NCBI RefSeq assembly: GCF_002902305.1
Contig: NZ_PPPX01000011.1
Location: 70,333-134,332, forward strand
DNA from: Staphylococcus argensis
GTDB taxonomy: Bacteria; Bacillota; Bacilli; Staphylococcales; Staphylococcaceae
DNA: 64,000 nucleotides
Direction: 5' to 3'
Part shown: one piece after another, positions 8,789 through 17,123 of the stretch
Numbering within the stretch: the first letter of the stretch is position 1
Layout of the letters: the number at the start of each line of letters is the position of its first letter
Notes under the pieces: generated by a model
Databases searched by the model: none
Seen by the model: the letters and a program-made list of their open reading frames with translations, nothing else
What the model was told of the DNA's origin: nothing
Program-made: the position numbers and the translations under genes

Positions 8789-9553
8789 TTATTCATCCAT
8801 TGATTCTTTCAAAGCTTGATACGTATAACTCAGAAAGACATAGCCTTGTTTCACATACATATCTTTCGCTGTATCCTCGCCATCTGCGACGAGTATCATC
8901 GTGCGACCCTCTGCTAAACGTGCGATTTCTCGTTGGATGGCGCGACCTATTCCTTGGCGCTGATAAGACTCCAGCACGCCGAAACCATCGAGTTCCACTG
9001 TCGAATTTGTAAAGATTACATCGACAATGCCGACAGGTTGCTGATTGAAATAAGCCACAAACCGAGAAGGCGGTTCCTCTTCGTAATTCTCTCTCAGCTC
9101 CCAAATACTTTCTTCAGTATATTCGCGGCCAAAGGGTTCTGAGAATTCACGATAAACTTCGATATAATCTTCAAGCGTTTCATGATCGACTTGAGCCAAT
9201 TGAACTTTCTTTTGAGCAGGGTTAAGCTCTAGAAACGTGTCTGGTTCGACTGCATAAAGTTCTAGAATTCCCAGCTGAAATCCTTCTTGCTTTAATTCAT
9301 CTTGCCACGTATCACCAAGCTCACAATTTTCCGGAAAGGTAAAGCTGAGATGTGATGAGCCTTGCTGTTGATGTACGCGCTGTTGTTCAGCACAGTCCCT
9401 TTTCCACGTCTCAAAGTCAGGCATCTCATGGTAGACCCAAGTATTTTTATAAAATGTATGTGGCGTACTAGACGTTAAATAAATCGTTCTACGCGCATCT
9501 TGATCCTCAATCGTTCCATCGTTAAAAATGTCGCGCATCGTAATCGTCGTCAT
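8789..9553 (-). CDS. GNAT-family N-acetyltransferase
   Basis: About 254 residues. The C-terminal half has the GNAT fold: the acetyl-CoA loop is seen in LESYQRQGIGRAIQREIARL, preceded by the PVGIVDVIFTNSTVELDGFGV beta strands. The N-terminal half (MTTITMRDIFNDGTIE onward) looks like a divergent second GNAT-like half, so this may be a tandem-GNAT protein. ATG at 9553 is preferred over the GTG three codons upstream because GAGGAG is 11 bases from ATG but only two from GTG. Substrate unknown. Confidence 0.75.
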   Translation of the reverse strand: MTTITMRDIFNDGTIEDQDARRTIYLTSSTPHTFYKNTWVYHEMPDFETWKRDCAEQQRVHQQQGSSHLSFTFPENCELGDTWQDELKQEGFQLGILELYAVEPDTFLELNPAQKKVQLAQVDHETLEDYIEVYREFSEPFGREYTEESIWELRENYEEEPPSRFVAYFNQQPVGIVDVIFTNSTVELDGFGVLESYQRQGIGRAIQREIARLAEGRTMILVADGEDTAKDMYVKQGYVFLSYTYQALKESMDE

Positions 9554-9573
9554 ATTGCTCACGTCTCCTCATA

Positions 9574-10128
9574 TCATTGACGTTTAATGAGTTGTTGGAA
9601 ACGACTATGGTTGAGTAGTATATTGCCGATTAAAGCTGCGAGTATTGCTTTAATCACGTCCCCTGGCATAAATGTGAGTGACAGATAAATCGCTTTGCCA
9701 ACAGGAATATGTGTAATGATACCCATCACAATCGCTCCTACTAAGTCTAATAATACTACACCAAATAGGAGGATCGTAATTAATAACACTAAGAAATTTG
9801 TGCGTGTTAAGAACATATCACGAATAAGACCGATAAGGTACGCGCAGACAGGATACATAATCAAGAAACCAACTGATGGTCCTTGGAATACGCCAATACC
9901 GCCACGTCCACCAGATAACAGAGGCATGCCAGCTGCTACGAGTAGTAAGAAGACGATAACGCTGAGCGTGCCATATTTACGTCCAAGCAGTACTGCAGCT
10001 AAAAAGATACCTAAATTCTGTAGCACAATGGGCACAGGAATAAAGGCAAGTGGAATGGGTGGCACCATTCCTAACACCGCAATGACTGCAGTCATTAACG
10101 CTGTATAAACTAAAAATTTCGTAGACAT
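9574..10128 (-). CDS. bioY: Biotin transporter substrate-binding subunit BioY
   Basis: BioY is the S component of an energy-coupling-factor biotin importer; it binds biotin in the membrane. The 184-residue protein has about six hydrophobic segments and the family features GMVPPIPLAFIPVPIVLQN and GGRGGIGVFQGPSVGFL. Start 10128 follows GAGGAGGAAC; an upstream extension of 26 residues runs through the promoter and is rejected. A BirA-type operator and extended -10 lie upstream. EcfA/EcfT partners are not in this window, as expected for shared ECF modules. Confidence 0.92.
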   Translation of the reverse strand: MSTKFLVYTALMTAVIAVLGMVPPIPLAFIPVPIVLQNLGIFLAAVLLGRKYGTLSVIVFLLLVAAGMPLLSGGRGGIGVFQGPSVGFLIMYPVCAYLIGLIRDMFLTRTNFLVLLITILLFGVVLLDLVGAIVMGIITHIPVGKAIYLSLTFMPGDVIKAILAALIGNILLNHSRFQQLIKRQ

Positions 10129-10158
10129 ATGTAGTTCCTCCTCAATATCAATACTGAT

Positions 10159-10202
10159 ATTATAGCACAATTGTAAACCTGTAAAAATATCTAGTTTACA
10201 AT
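10159..10202 (-). promoter_or_regulatory. bioY promoter with BirA operator
   Basis: Perfect 9-bp arms ATTGTAAAC (10170-10178) and GTTTACAAT (10194-10202), 15 bp apart, match the known BirA box TTGTAAAC-N15-GTTTACAA. An extended -10 (TGCTATAAT on the minus strand, TATAAT at 10159-10164) lies at its edge, so bound BirA would block the promoter when biotin is plentiful. Confidence 0.85.
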
Positions 10203-10209
10203 ACATCCA

Positions 10210-10259
10210 AGAAAAAGCTGAAATGCGAGCGTGCTTACCACTTTCTGCACATTTCAGCT
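10210..10259 (-). terminator. Terminator after fhuD2
   Basis: On the minus strand, AGCTGAAATG pairs perfectly with CATTTCAGCT (10250-10259 with 10216-10225) and is followed by TTTTTC. It ends the fhuD2 transcript. Confidence 0.75.
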
Positions 10260-10289
10260 ACTGATAACATCATTTTCATACTCAATTTA

Positions 10290-11201
10290 TTATTTTAAGA
10301 ATTTCTCTTTTAAATCTTTGCGCATGTAATCTAGTGTATACGGATCGTTGTACCAATATGTTTCAGCTTGAACTTTGATGACATGATTGTCTTTGACAGC
10401 TGGTAAGTTGTTCCAGATATTTGTTTTTTCATATCCTGGAGCTGCTTTACCTTCACTTGTAGACACAATGTAGTCGCCAGCGAAATCAGAGATTTTCTCT
10501 TGTTTTACTTCAGTCCAGCCTTCTTTTTTCACTGCTTTTTCTAATTCAGTTGGCATTTTCAATCCGAATGCTTGGTAAAGTACTTCACCGCCTCGACCCC
10601 AGTTTGGTCCGTAAGTGTAAAGTTTTTTGTCGAACTCGTCAAAGATTGAAACTGTCTTATCTTCACCAATTTTATCTTTGATTTCTTTACCATCTTTTTC
10701 AGTTTGAGATTTCCATTCTTTTTCCCATTTTTTCTCTTGATCTTCTTTGCCTACGATTTTAGCCAATTCGCGTTGTTGCTCTAGGTATTTGTGTTTACCG
10801 TAATCGAAGACGATCGTTGGCGCGATTTTTTCATATTTTTTGATGTTTTTATCTGTTGAGTAAACGATGATTAAGTCTGGTTTCGCTTTTGTTACTTTTT
10901 CAACGTCGTTATCTCCAATTTTAGTTACACCTTTGAATTTGTCTTTCAATAATTTACTTTGATCGACTTGCTTGTTAACAGCTACGATGTTAGCTCCTAA
11001 ATATTTTAATCCTCCAGCATATGTAGGTGCGACAACGGCGATTTTTTGAGGATCTTTAGGGATGTCGATCTTTTTACCACTATCGAGCGTATATGATTTC
11101 GTTTCTGCTTTGCCTGACTTGCCTGAACTGTCGTCTGATTTATTGCCACAAGCTGCTAAGACAAGCATTAACGCGATGATCGGTATCAATAATTTCTTCA
11201 T
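10290..11201 (-). CDS. fhuD2: Hydroxamate siderophore-binding lipoprotein FhuD2
   Basis: Surface lipoprotein that binds ferric hydroxamates for the FhuCBG importer, which is encoded elsewhere. The 303-residue sequence has a signal peptide with lipobox LAAC, then a class III periplasmic-binding-protein fold. Stretches such as IAVVAPTYAGGLKYLGANIV, DVEKVTKAKPDLIIVYSTDK, NWGRGGEVLYQAFGLKM and TYWYNDPYTLDYMRKDLKEK match S. aureus FhuD2 as I remember it, including the Trp/Tyr-rich siderophore pocket. Single gene with a Fur box 18 bp before the start and its own terminator. Confidence 0.9.
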   Translation of the reverse strand: MKKLLIPIIALMLVLAACGNKSDDSSGKSGKAETKSYTLDSGKKIDIPKDPQKIAVVAPTYAGGLKYLGANIVAVNKQVDQSKLLKDKFKGVTKIGDNDVEKVTKAKPDLIIVYSTDKNIKKYEKIAPTIVFDYGKHKYLEQQRELAKIVGKEDQEKKWEKEWKSQTEKDGKEIKDKIGEDKTVSIFDEFDKKLYTYGPNWGRGGEVLYQAFGLKMPTELEKAVKKEGWTEVKQEKISDFAGDYIVSTSEGKAAPGYEKTNIWNNLPAVKDNHVIKVQAETYWYNDPYTLDYMRKDLKEKFLK

Positions 11202-11218
11202 GTCTTTTCTCCTTTGTT

Positions 11219-11237
11219 GAAAATGATTATCATTATT
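11219..11237. promoter_or_regulatory. Fur box upstream of fhuD2
   Basis: GAAAATGATTATCATTATT matches the 19-bp Fur consensus at 17 of 19 positions and lies just upstream of fhuD2, so the gene is expected to be iron-repressed. Confidence 0.88.
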
Positions 11238-11544
11238 GATATTATATTTCGTTCCGCTTATTTGCGCAATACTTTTTGAAGCGATTGTTCAAATTTTTTT
11301 GGGTAAAATGGTTAAGACTTTAGGAATGTATATATTTAATCTGTTTCCAATGTTTAGACTCTTGCTTGGAAGAAGTACAGAAATCTTATATTAAGGTAAT
11401 TACCCACTTTAATTTAAAACCATTATATTTATTAGCTTTATTAATACAACATTTCTCATATAAACATCTTGAATTACACTTCGATATAAATTACTTGTTA
11501 AGACTTGAAATTTCTTTTAAATACCTACTACTTCTCTTAAAACT
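11238..11544. other. A/T-rich spacer, nothing recognised
   Basis: The rest of the spacer between fhuD2 and the flavoprotein terminator. An 81-codon open frame on + (from a TTG at 11366) has no ribosome site and a low-complexity Leu/Ile/Lys composition, so it is not called a gene. Confidence 0.5.
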
Positions 11545-11578
11545 AAAAAAGCCCTCCCTACCCTGTACAGATAGGAAG
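11545..11578 (-). terminator. Terminator after the flavoprotein gene
   Basis: On the minus strand CTTCCTATC (11578-11570) pairs with GGTAGGGAG (11562-11554), allowing two G-U pairs, with a GC base and a run of six T following. Confidence 0.6.
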
Positions 11579-11627
11579 CGCCTTCGCATTATCTCAAGCA
11601 GTCTACTATAGACCTAGTAATATTTAA

Positions 11628-12788
11628 TTAAATTCGACCTAATATTGACTTCGCAATATTTGTATAAGCCATATCTTCCATCGGTGGATTGTGTAGTCCA
11701 GCACGCATATCGCGATAATAGCGTTGTAATGGACGTTCCATTTCAAGACTTTTCGCACCGACGATACGCATCGCTAAGACTATCACTTCAATACCTTGGT
11801 TCATGACAAGGACTTTACTTGCTGAAGTTTCATTCCAAAGCAACGCATCTTCCACATCTTCATGATACATACGCGCAGTGCTCCATAAGAAATGACGTGC
11901 AGACAATAAAAGTGATTCCATTTTACCTAAATTCTGTTGCACAGTCGTTAAATCGCCAATGGTACCTTCAATACTATTCGGGCTATATTCTTTCGCAAAG
12001 TCCACTGCATAATCACGTGCGGCTTGAGCGATACCTAAGTACGTACTTGGAATGTGTAGAATCCAGCCATTCGGTTTCTTGCCTCGCGCACCGCGAACCT
12101 CTACAAAATTCTCTTTTGGAATTTGGACGTCGTTAAGAACGAGGTCATGACTCTCCGTCGCTCTCATGCCAACCATATTCCAGTTGTCAGCGATTTCGAC
12201 ACCTGGCATATCTCTTTCCACTAAGAAGAAACCAACATCTTGATCGCTTTCAGAATAGGCACTCACGATATAATGCGTTAATCCTTTACTCATAGAGGTA
12301 AAGGTCTTCACGCCATTCAATAGGTAGCCTTCATCATTCTCAACTGCATGAGTACCTGGACGGCCACCACGTGTTGGACTACCTGTTTCCGCTTCACTTA
12401 CCGCACGATTGACTAACGCACCTTGCTTCACTTGCTCAGCAAAGCGGTCAAGCATAGATTGCTCCCACATTTCTTGTTCAAACAATTGACCTACGACGCT
12501 CAAGTGCCATCCGATAGATAAAGCTGTCGCACCATCAATACTACCGAGATAAGATTGGAGTACGACCATATCTTCGACCGTACAACCTTCGCCGCCATAT
12601 TCCTTCGGCAGCGTTAATAATGTGTAACCTTCTTTCACAAGCCACTCGATATTCTCATACGGAAAACGAGAGTGTAAGTCGTTGTATTCCGAATGTGATT
12701 GAAATTCGTCTTTCACGCTTTCTAATTTCGCCAACCATTTACGTTGGATATCAGATTGAATTAATCCCGATTTCATTCCTTGGTTCAC
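11628..12788 (-). CDS. Acyl-CoA dehydrogenase-fold flavoprotein (SfnB/DszC-like)
   Basis: A 386-residue protein of the acyl-CoA dehydrogenase superfamily: helical N-terminal domain (LPKEYGGEGCTVEDMV), central beta domain (RAVSEAETGSPTRGG, NGVKTFTSMSKGLTHYIV, NWNMVGMRATESHDL) and C-terminal four-helix domain ending YRDMRAGLHNPPMEDM. In this branch the enzyme often acts as a flavin-dependent monooxygenase or desulfurase on sulfur compounds rather than as a fatty-acid dehydrogenase. It is divergent from a polar amino-acid/cystine-type ABC transporter, which supports a role in using a sulfur-containing amino-acid derivative. That role is inferred; the substrate is not visible. Confidence 0.75.
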   Translation of the reverse strand: MNQGMKSGLIQSDIQRKWLAKLESVKDEFQSHSEYNDLHSRFPYENIEWLVKEGYTLLTLPKEYGGEGCTVEDMVVLQSYLGSIDGATALSIGWHLSVVGQLFEQEMWEQSMLDRFAEQVKQGALVNRAVSEAETGSPTRGGRPGTHAVENDEGYLLNGVKTFTSMSKGLTHYIVSAYSESDQDVGFFLVERDMPGVEIADNWNMVGMRATESHDLVLNDVQIPKENFVEVRGARGKKPNGWILHIPSTYLGIAQAARDYAVDFAKEYSPNSIEGTIGDLTTVQQNLGKMESLLLSARHFLWSTARMYHEDVEDALLWNETSASKVLVMNQGIEVIVLAMRIVGAKSLEMERPLQRYYRDMRAGLHNPPMEDMAYTNIAKSILGRI

Positions 12789-12826
12789 CTCGTTGTTAAT
12801 AACTTCATTCTTAGTTTAACACTCAG

Positions 12827-12891
12827 CTTTACCGAATAAAAGTAGCAGCATTGCCTAATCCCTACTTTACCGATAAGAATTATTATGGTAA
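12827..12891. promoter_or_regulatory. Divergent control region with repeated half-sites
   Basis: CTTTACCGAATAA (12827-12839) and CTTTACCGATAAG (12865-12877) are near-identical direct repeats, and the second forms a dyad TTACC-N15-GGTAA (12867-12891). They lie between the divergent flavoprotein and transporter genes. A CymR-type cysteine regulator site is possible, but the match to that consensus is imperfect. Confidence 0.4.
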
Positions 12892-12923
12892 TTTAACCTT
12901 AATGAACTTGAGGAGGGACTTCC

Positions 12924-13670
12924 ATGATATCAGTAGAGAATATCATCCATTACTATAGCGACAAACGTATACTCGATAACGTGAGTTTCACGCAGGACAC
13001 TGGGACGGTTACTGCAATTATCGGGCCTAGCGGATCGGGTAAGACGACATTACTTAGAACGTTGAATGCTTTGACGATGCCGAAATCAGGTATCATTCAA
13101 ATCAATGATCAACGCTTCGATACCGCTCAACATACGAAGAAAGACATCTTGAGATTGCGTCAATCCTCAGCAATGGTCTTTCAGAACTACAATCTTTTTA
13201 AAAATAAAACGATTATCGACAATATTACCGAGGGATTGGTTTATGGTCAGAAGAAATCGAAGAAAGAAGCGCGAGACATCGCACGTGATTATCTTCAACG
13301 CGTAGGAATGCTTGAGCATCAAGATAAATACCCTGCGCAACTATCAGGCGGACAGAGTCAACGTGTGGGTATCGTTCGTGCACTTGCACTCAATCCAGAA
13401 GTCTTATTGCTAGATGAACCGACTTCAGCACTTGATCCAGAATCGATTCAAAGTATCTTAAATCTCATCAAATCAATTGCACAAGAAGGCATGACGATGG
13501 TACTCGTCACACACGAAATTCAATTTGCGAAAGCGATTGCAGATCAAATCCTCTTTATGGACGAAGGGCAAATCCTTCATCGTGGTACACCTTCAGAAGT
13601 ATTAGATCATCCAGATTCTGAACGTGTGAATCGCTTCCTCAATAAAGTTGGAACTGAGGTGAAAGAGTGA
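12924..13670 (+). CDS. Polar amino-acid (cystine-like) ABC transporter ATPase
   Basis: ATPase subunit, 248 residues, of the polar amino-acid uptake class (TcyC/GlnQ type). Seen: Walker A GPSGSGKTT (about 33-41), Q-loop VFQNYNLF, signature LSGGQSQR, Walker B VLLLDEPTSALDP and H-loop VLVTHE. A good GAGGAGGGA ribosome site precedes the ATG. First of four genes (ATPase, binding protein, two permeases) with overlapping or touching ends. B. subtilis TcyJ-N and YxeMNO-type systems, which import sulfur amino acids, share this layout with nearby flavoenzymes. Confidence 0.85.
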   Translation: MISVENIIHYYSDKRILDNVSFTQDTGTVTAIIGPSGSGKTTLLRTLNALTMPKSGIIQINDQRFDTAQHTKKDILRLRQSSAMVFQNYNLFKNKTIIDNITEGLVYGQKKSKKEARDIARDYLQRVGMLEHQDKYPAQLSGGQSQRVGIVRALALNPEVLLLDEPTSALDPESIQSILNLIKSIAQEGMTMVLVTHEIQFAKAIADQILFMDEGQILHRGTPSEVLDHPDSERVNRFLNKVGTEVKE

Positions 13671-14530
13671 TGCGTTTGAAATCAGTCACTTATCTACTCA
13701 TACTTCTAGCAATCATGGTCGTAGTCACTGGCTGCGGTACATCCTCAACTTCTCAGAAAGCGACGGCCAAACACCCTCGTGAAGTGAAAGTAGCTTTATC
13801 TGCAGAAGTGAACCCACCCTATCTTTATACTAATAAAAATAATGATTTCGTCGGTTTAGATATGGATTACATGAAGATGTTAGAGAAGAAATTGCCACAA
13901 TACAAATTTAAATACGAATTGGGTGAAGAAGAATCCAATCTTGTTGGTTTAGGTGCAGGTAAATTTGATATGGCGGTGAACTGGTTCTTTAAAACACCAG
14001 AACGTGAGAAACAATTTCTATATCAAGATGAACCTTATAGTTACGCTTTACCTATGCTTGCCGTCAATGAACATAACAACGATATTCATGAATTAAGTGA
14101 TTTACCTGGCAAACGTCTTACACCTATGGCGCCAAGTGGTGGTTTGTACTCTATCTTATCTCAATATAACAAGACACATGACCCTAAGATTTCGATAGAT
14201 AAGATTCAAGAGCCCTCTAATCGGGATAACTTGAAAATGTTAAGTCAAAATCGTCGCGACGCTATGATTATCAACTGGAATACGTATAAAGCCATTCAAG
14301 AACAAATTCATACTAAAACTAAAATTGGTGGCATCGTTAAACGTGAACCATTACATGTTGTTTATAACAAGAAGAATAAAAAATTACATGATGATATCGA
14401 CCAAGCGACGAAAGAATTGAAAGAAGAAGGTAAACTTCAAGACTTATCTAAGAAATATTTCGATATTAACGTCTTTGAAGATATTGATGAGTTGAATAAA
14501 CATAAAGATCGATTGGAGGTTGACCGTTAA
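13670..14530 (+). CDS. Amino-acid ABC transporter substrate-binding lipoprotein
   Basis: Extracellular binding protein (SBP_bac_3 family), about 286 residues. A hydrophobic signal segment ends in VTGCG, a plausible lipobox. The mature part starts with VKVALSAEVNPPYLYTNKNN and FVGLDMDYMKMLEK, the family pattern for the ligand alpha-carboxylate pocket. The ATG overlaps the ATPase stop (TGATG); a GTG three bases earlier is less likely. Ligand unknown; cystine or a modified sulfur amino acid is inferred from the flavoprotein next door. Confidence 0.82.
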   Translation: MRLKSVTYLLILLAIMVVVTGCGTSSTSQKATAKHPREVKVALSAEVNPPYLYTNKNNDFVGLDMDYMKMLEKKLPQYKFKYELGEEESNLVGLGAGKFDMAVNWFFKTPEREKQFLYQDEPYSYALPMLAVNEHNNDIHELSDLPGKRLTPMAPSGGLYSILSQYNKTHDPKISIDKIQEPSNRDNLKMLSQNRRDAMIINWNTYKAIQEQIHTKTKIGGIVKREPLHVVYNKKNKKLHDDIDQATKELKEEGKLQDLSKKYFDINVFEDIDELNKHKDRLEVDR

Positions 14531-15209
14531 TGAAGACAGATTGGCCAGACTTATTTCAACAGGTATTACAAGCGCTTCCTTTGACGCTATTAATGATTGT
14601 GATTGCGCTCATCTGTGCAATCATTTTAGGACTCGTGCTTGCGGTGATTCGTATTCAACGCACACCAATATTGTCACCGATTGTACGCGTGTACCAATCC
14701 TTTATTCGTAGACACCCTTGCTATTGCAATTGTTCCTAGTTTACTTTGCTTTACCGCAAGTATTGATGTTAATACACATTGATATCAACCATTTTAGTCG
14801 TCTCTTCTTCGTAATCTTAGCCTTTACATTACACACAGGTGCTTACTTATCAGAAGTGATGCGTGCGGGTTACTTGTCAGTGGATTATGTGCAAATTGAG
14901 GCAGGTCTCACAGTAGGACTTTCCTATCGCCATATCTTGACGCATATCATTATTCCACAAGCTTTACGCAATAGCTTGCCGAACTTAACGACACAAATTA
15001 TTGAACTGGTAAAAGATACATCGTTAGCCTTTACTATTGGTCTCGTCGACATGATGGGTCAAGTTCAACTTATTATCGGTAACAACTACGGTTTAGGTAT
15101 GTTACAAGTTTATGTTGTGATTTCAATCATTTATTGGATTATCGCACTTATTATTCAAGGTACTTTGACGCTTGTTGATAAAAAAGCTCAAAAACCTTAT
15201 CAAGCCTAA
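14530..15209 (+). pseudogene. Amino-acid ABC permease, first copy, frameshifted
   Basis: Reading from the ATG at 14530 (overlapping the previous stop as TAATG) gives a typical permease N-terminus up to YQSFIR, then shifts frame and stops at 14737-14739. The correct continuation (TPLLLQLFLVYFALPQVLML, then the EAA loop EAGLTVGLSYRHILTHIIIPQALRNS) is open in another frame to 15209. Loss of a single base at about 14709-14712 explains it. The paralogous permease downstream reads SFIRSTPLIVQLF at the same place. Either a genuine inactivating mutation, a slippage site, or a sequencing error. The rest of the gene looks intact, so the lesion is recent. Confidence 0.85.
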
Positions 15210-15221
15210 GGAGGTTTCAGC

Positions 15222-15917
15222 ATGTCATTTATACTGCATACGATATGGGAAGTGCTGAAAGGTGTACCTAATACGATAATTATCTCTATCGTTGCGATGA
15301 TTATCGGCCTCGTAATAGGTACCATCTTTGCGATGATACGTATAGCCAAGATTCCTGTATTGTCTCAGCTTATCGTTGTTTATAATTCATTTATTCGAAG
15401 CACACCGTTAATCGTGCAATTATTCGTCTTGTATTATGGTTTACCGGCGTTATTACTCTTTTTCAATGATCAATTACACACGCACTTTAATCCTGATGCT
15501 TTCTCGCCTCTGACAATCGCATGTATCGGTTTCTCGCTACATGCTATCGCTTATCTTTCAGAGAGTATGAAAGGTGGCTTACAATCTGTTGAATATAGTC
15601 AGATTGAAGCGGCGAAAACCATCGGATTGTCGAAATTTGATACGTATCGCCGTATCGTACTACCTCAAGCATTCGGCTATGCGTTACCGAATATTGAGAA
15701 CCAATTTATTATGCTCATTAAAGGGACATCGTTAGCCTTTGCGGTACAGGTTACTGAGATTATGTCAGTCAGTCATGTAATCGCTAACGAGGGTTATCGT
15801 TTCATCCCAGTCTATTCAGTAGCCGCGATCTTCTATTGGTTATTAGCTATCGTGCTTGAGCTCATCTTTAGCCGATTGCAACATCGTACCGTACGTTACT
15901 TAACGCCAACTTCATAA
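15222..15917 (+). CDS. Amino-acid ABC transporter permease, second copy
   Basis: Membrane subunit of 231 residues with about five hydrophobic segments. The family motif SFIRSTPLIVQLFVLYYGLP and the cytoplasmic EAA loop EAAKTIGLSKFDTYRRIVLPQA are present. It follows the broken first permease by 12 bp with a strong AAGGAGG site. If the first permease is dead, this one could still form a homodimeric channel, though His/Gln-type systems normally need both. A strong terminator ends the operon. Confidence 0.85.
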   Translation: MSFILHTIWEVLKGVPNTIIISIVAMIIGLVIGTIFAMIRIAKIPVLSQLIVVYNSFIRSTPLIVQLFVLYYGLPALLLFFNDQLHTHFNPDAFSPLTIACIGFSLHAIAYLSESMKGGLQSVEYSQIEAAKTIGLSKFDTYRRIVLPQAFGYALPNIENQFIMLIKGTSLAFAVQVTEIMSVSHVIANEGYRFIPVYSVAAIFYWLLAIVLELIFSRLQHRTVRYLTPTS

Positions 15918-15929
15918 GCTATTGATAAA

Positions 15930-16006
15930 AAAAGTGTCTCATATCACGTTGCAACTCCCCCACTTACTTTAAGGTGGAGTTACAGTGTGACGAATGAGAC
16001 ACTTTT
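15930..16006. terminator. Long bidirectional terminator
   Basis: AAAAGTGTCTCAT (15930-15942) and ATGAGACACTTTT (15994-16006) pair perfectly, with an inner AACTCC/GGAGTT stem. It separates the convergent ABC operon and regulator gene and has T tracts on both exits. Confidence 0.85.
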
Positions 16007-16023
16007 CTTCTGACTTCGAACAA

Positions 16024-16374
16024 TCAATCTATGAAATATTGTAAATCTGTAAGCAACGATTGAATCATGATGCGTTGTTCGTCTGTCACTTCAATATATA
16101 TTTGACGTTGATCTATTTGACTTCTCTTTTTATCCAAATAACCTTTATCTTTAAGCTTTTGAACCGCTTTACTTAGAAAGTACGGTTTCAAGAATGACCG
16201 TTGTGCAATGTGTCGAACTGGGATGGTATTCTCATCACTTTGTGCAACGTAATATAAGACGCTGATCTCTTCGTAAGTGAGTTGACGCTCTTTCTTAACT
16301 CTACGGTAGAAATCCTTAATAGTCGGTGTGATATGAATGAGCTCATCCAAAGTGTATTCTTCAGTCTTAATCAT
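16024..16374 (-). CDS. SarA/MarR-family winged-helix regulator
   Basis: A 116-residue single-domain regulator. It has the layout of staphylococcal SarA proteins: helix 1-2 (TPTIKDFYRRVKKERQLTYEEISVL), a recognition helix (FLKPYFLSKAVQKLKDKGYL) and the beta-hairpin wing DKKRSQIDQRQIYIEVT with the DxR motif. Start 16374 gives a six-base spacing from AGGAGG; an ATG directly on the ribosome site is rejected. Which Sar paralogue it is (SarX/Rot/SarV type or other) cannot be told from sequence alone. No adjacent target is evident. Confidence 0.75.
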   Translation of the reverse strand: MIKTEEYTLDELIHITPTIKDFYRRVKKERQLTYEEISVLYYVAQSDENTIPVRHIAQRSFLKPYFLSKAVQKLKDKGYLDKKRSQIDQRQIYIEVTDEQRIMIQSLLTDLQYFID

Positions 16375-16380
16375 GTGCAT

Positions 16381-16644
16381 CCTCCTGCTAGTCTAGTCTC
16401 GTTGCTTTAATTTAATTATAAACTGTAATGAAAATAATTCAATATCTGAAACGTTAAATTCTCAAAATTTCTTCTTATCAGAAATTTTTACTAGTTAAAA
16501 TGTCAGTTATGTTCTACTAAGTAAAAAATCGACAATTAGCAATTAACAAAAAACTCATTTTCAATACTTTAACTCTCGCTTGCTGGGGAGAAACACATGA
16601 TTGCAAATGAGTACGAAACTTCCTATTCCTACAAATATCATTTC
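16381..16644. other. Spacer with sar-type promoter region
   Basis: A/T-rich spacer between the regulator and the DoxX-gene terminator. It should hold the promoter of the regulator on the minus strand. No open frame or clear operator was recognised. Confidence 0.4.
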
Positions 16645-16693
16645 AAACAAAAAAGCCCGCAGATGAACGTTAATCATTCACCTACGAGCCCAT
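16645..16693 (-). terminator. Terminator after the DoxX-like gene
   Basis: An imperfect hairpin on the minus strand, GCTCGTAGGTGAA with TTCATCTGCGGGC, is followed by TTTTTTG. Confidence 0.7.
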
Positions 16694-16743
16694 ATTTAAG
16701 ACGCTATTTCGTCCTTACTTTTACATAAAACTCGAGCGCTCAC

Positions 16744-17106
16744 TTATTTATCTTTCTTGCAATTTAAAGTATCTAATAAACTTAATGCTGCTAAACCACT
16801 TACATCCATCGCATGTTTCGCGCCTTCTTTACCATGGCCTGCTTGGAAGTGTTTGAAGATTGCGCCACCGAGTACACCTAAAGTGATGAGTGAAGCTAAA
16901 CGTGAAATCTTCTTGCTTGCGAAACTGAAGACGAATAATACTGAACTGATTGCCTCAGCTGCACCGATGATAGGCACCATTTTAGAAGGCAAGCCAAATA
17001 CATTCTCAAATGTATCTTTCATACCTTGGTCACCTTTCAATTTAGGTTGTGAAGCGTTGAATAATTCTTTAGCTACCTTTAAGTTTGTTAAATAACGTAA
17101 AATCAT
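16744..17106 (-). CDS. DoxX-like small membrane protein
   Basis: 120 residues with three or four hydrophobic segments (MVPIIGAAEAISSVLFVFSF, LASLITLGVLGGAIFKHF, and a C-terminal one). The layout matches DoxX/DoxD-like proteins, whose role is uncertain but linked to redox or oxidative stress in some bacteria. It lies 17 bp downstream of the luciferase-like oxidoreductase in the same direction, so the two probably share a transcript. Family assignment by pattern only. Confidence 0.65.
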   Translation of the reverse strand: MILRYLTNLKVAKELFNASQPKLKGDQGMKDTFENVFGLPSKMVPIIGAAEAISSVLFVFSFASKKISRLASLITLGVLGGAIFKHFQAGHGKEGAKHAMDVSGLAALSLLDTLNCKKDK

Positions 17107-17123
17107 TGTACATACTCTCCTTA

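Noticed and set aside
8737-9142. Overlapping + strand frames antisense to the acetyltransferase
   Set aside because: Opposite to a clear GNAT gene, no ribosome sites, protein composition unlike real genes.
11366-11611. 81-codon open frame on + downstream of fhuD2
   Set aside because: Starts at TTG without a ribosome site, has low-complexity Leu/Ile/Lys composition, and overlaps the flavoprotein terminator.
12865-12900. Firm CymR site
   Set aside because: The match to the remembered B. subtilis motif has mismatches at key positions, so it is kept only as a possible regulatory dyad.
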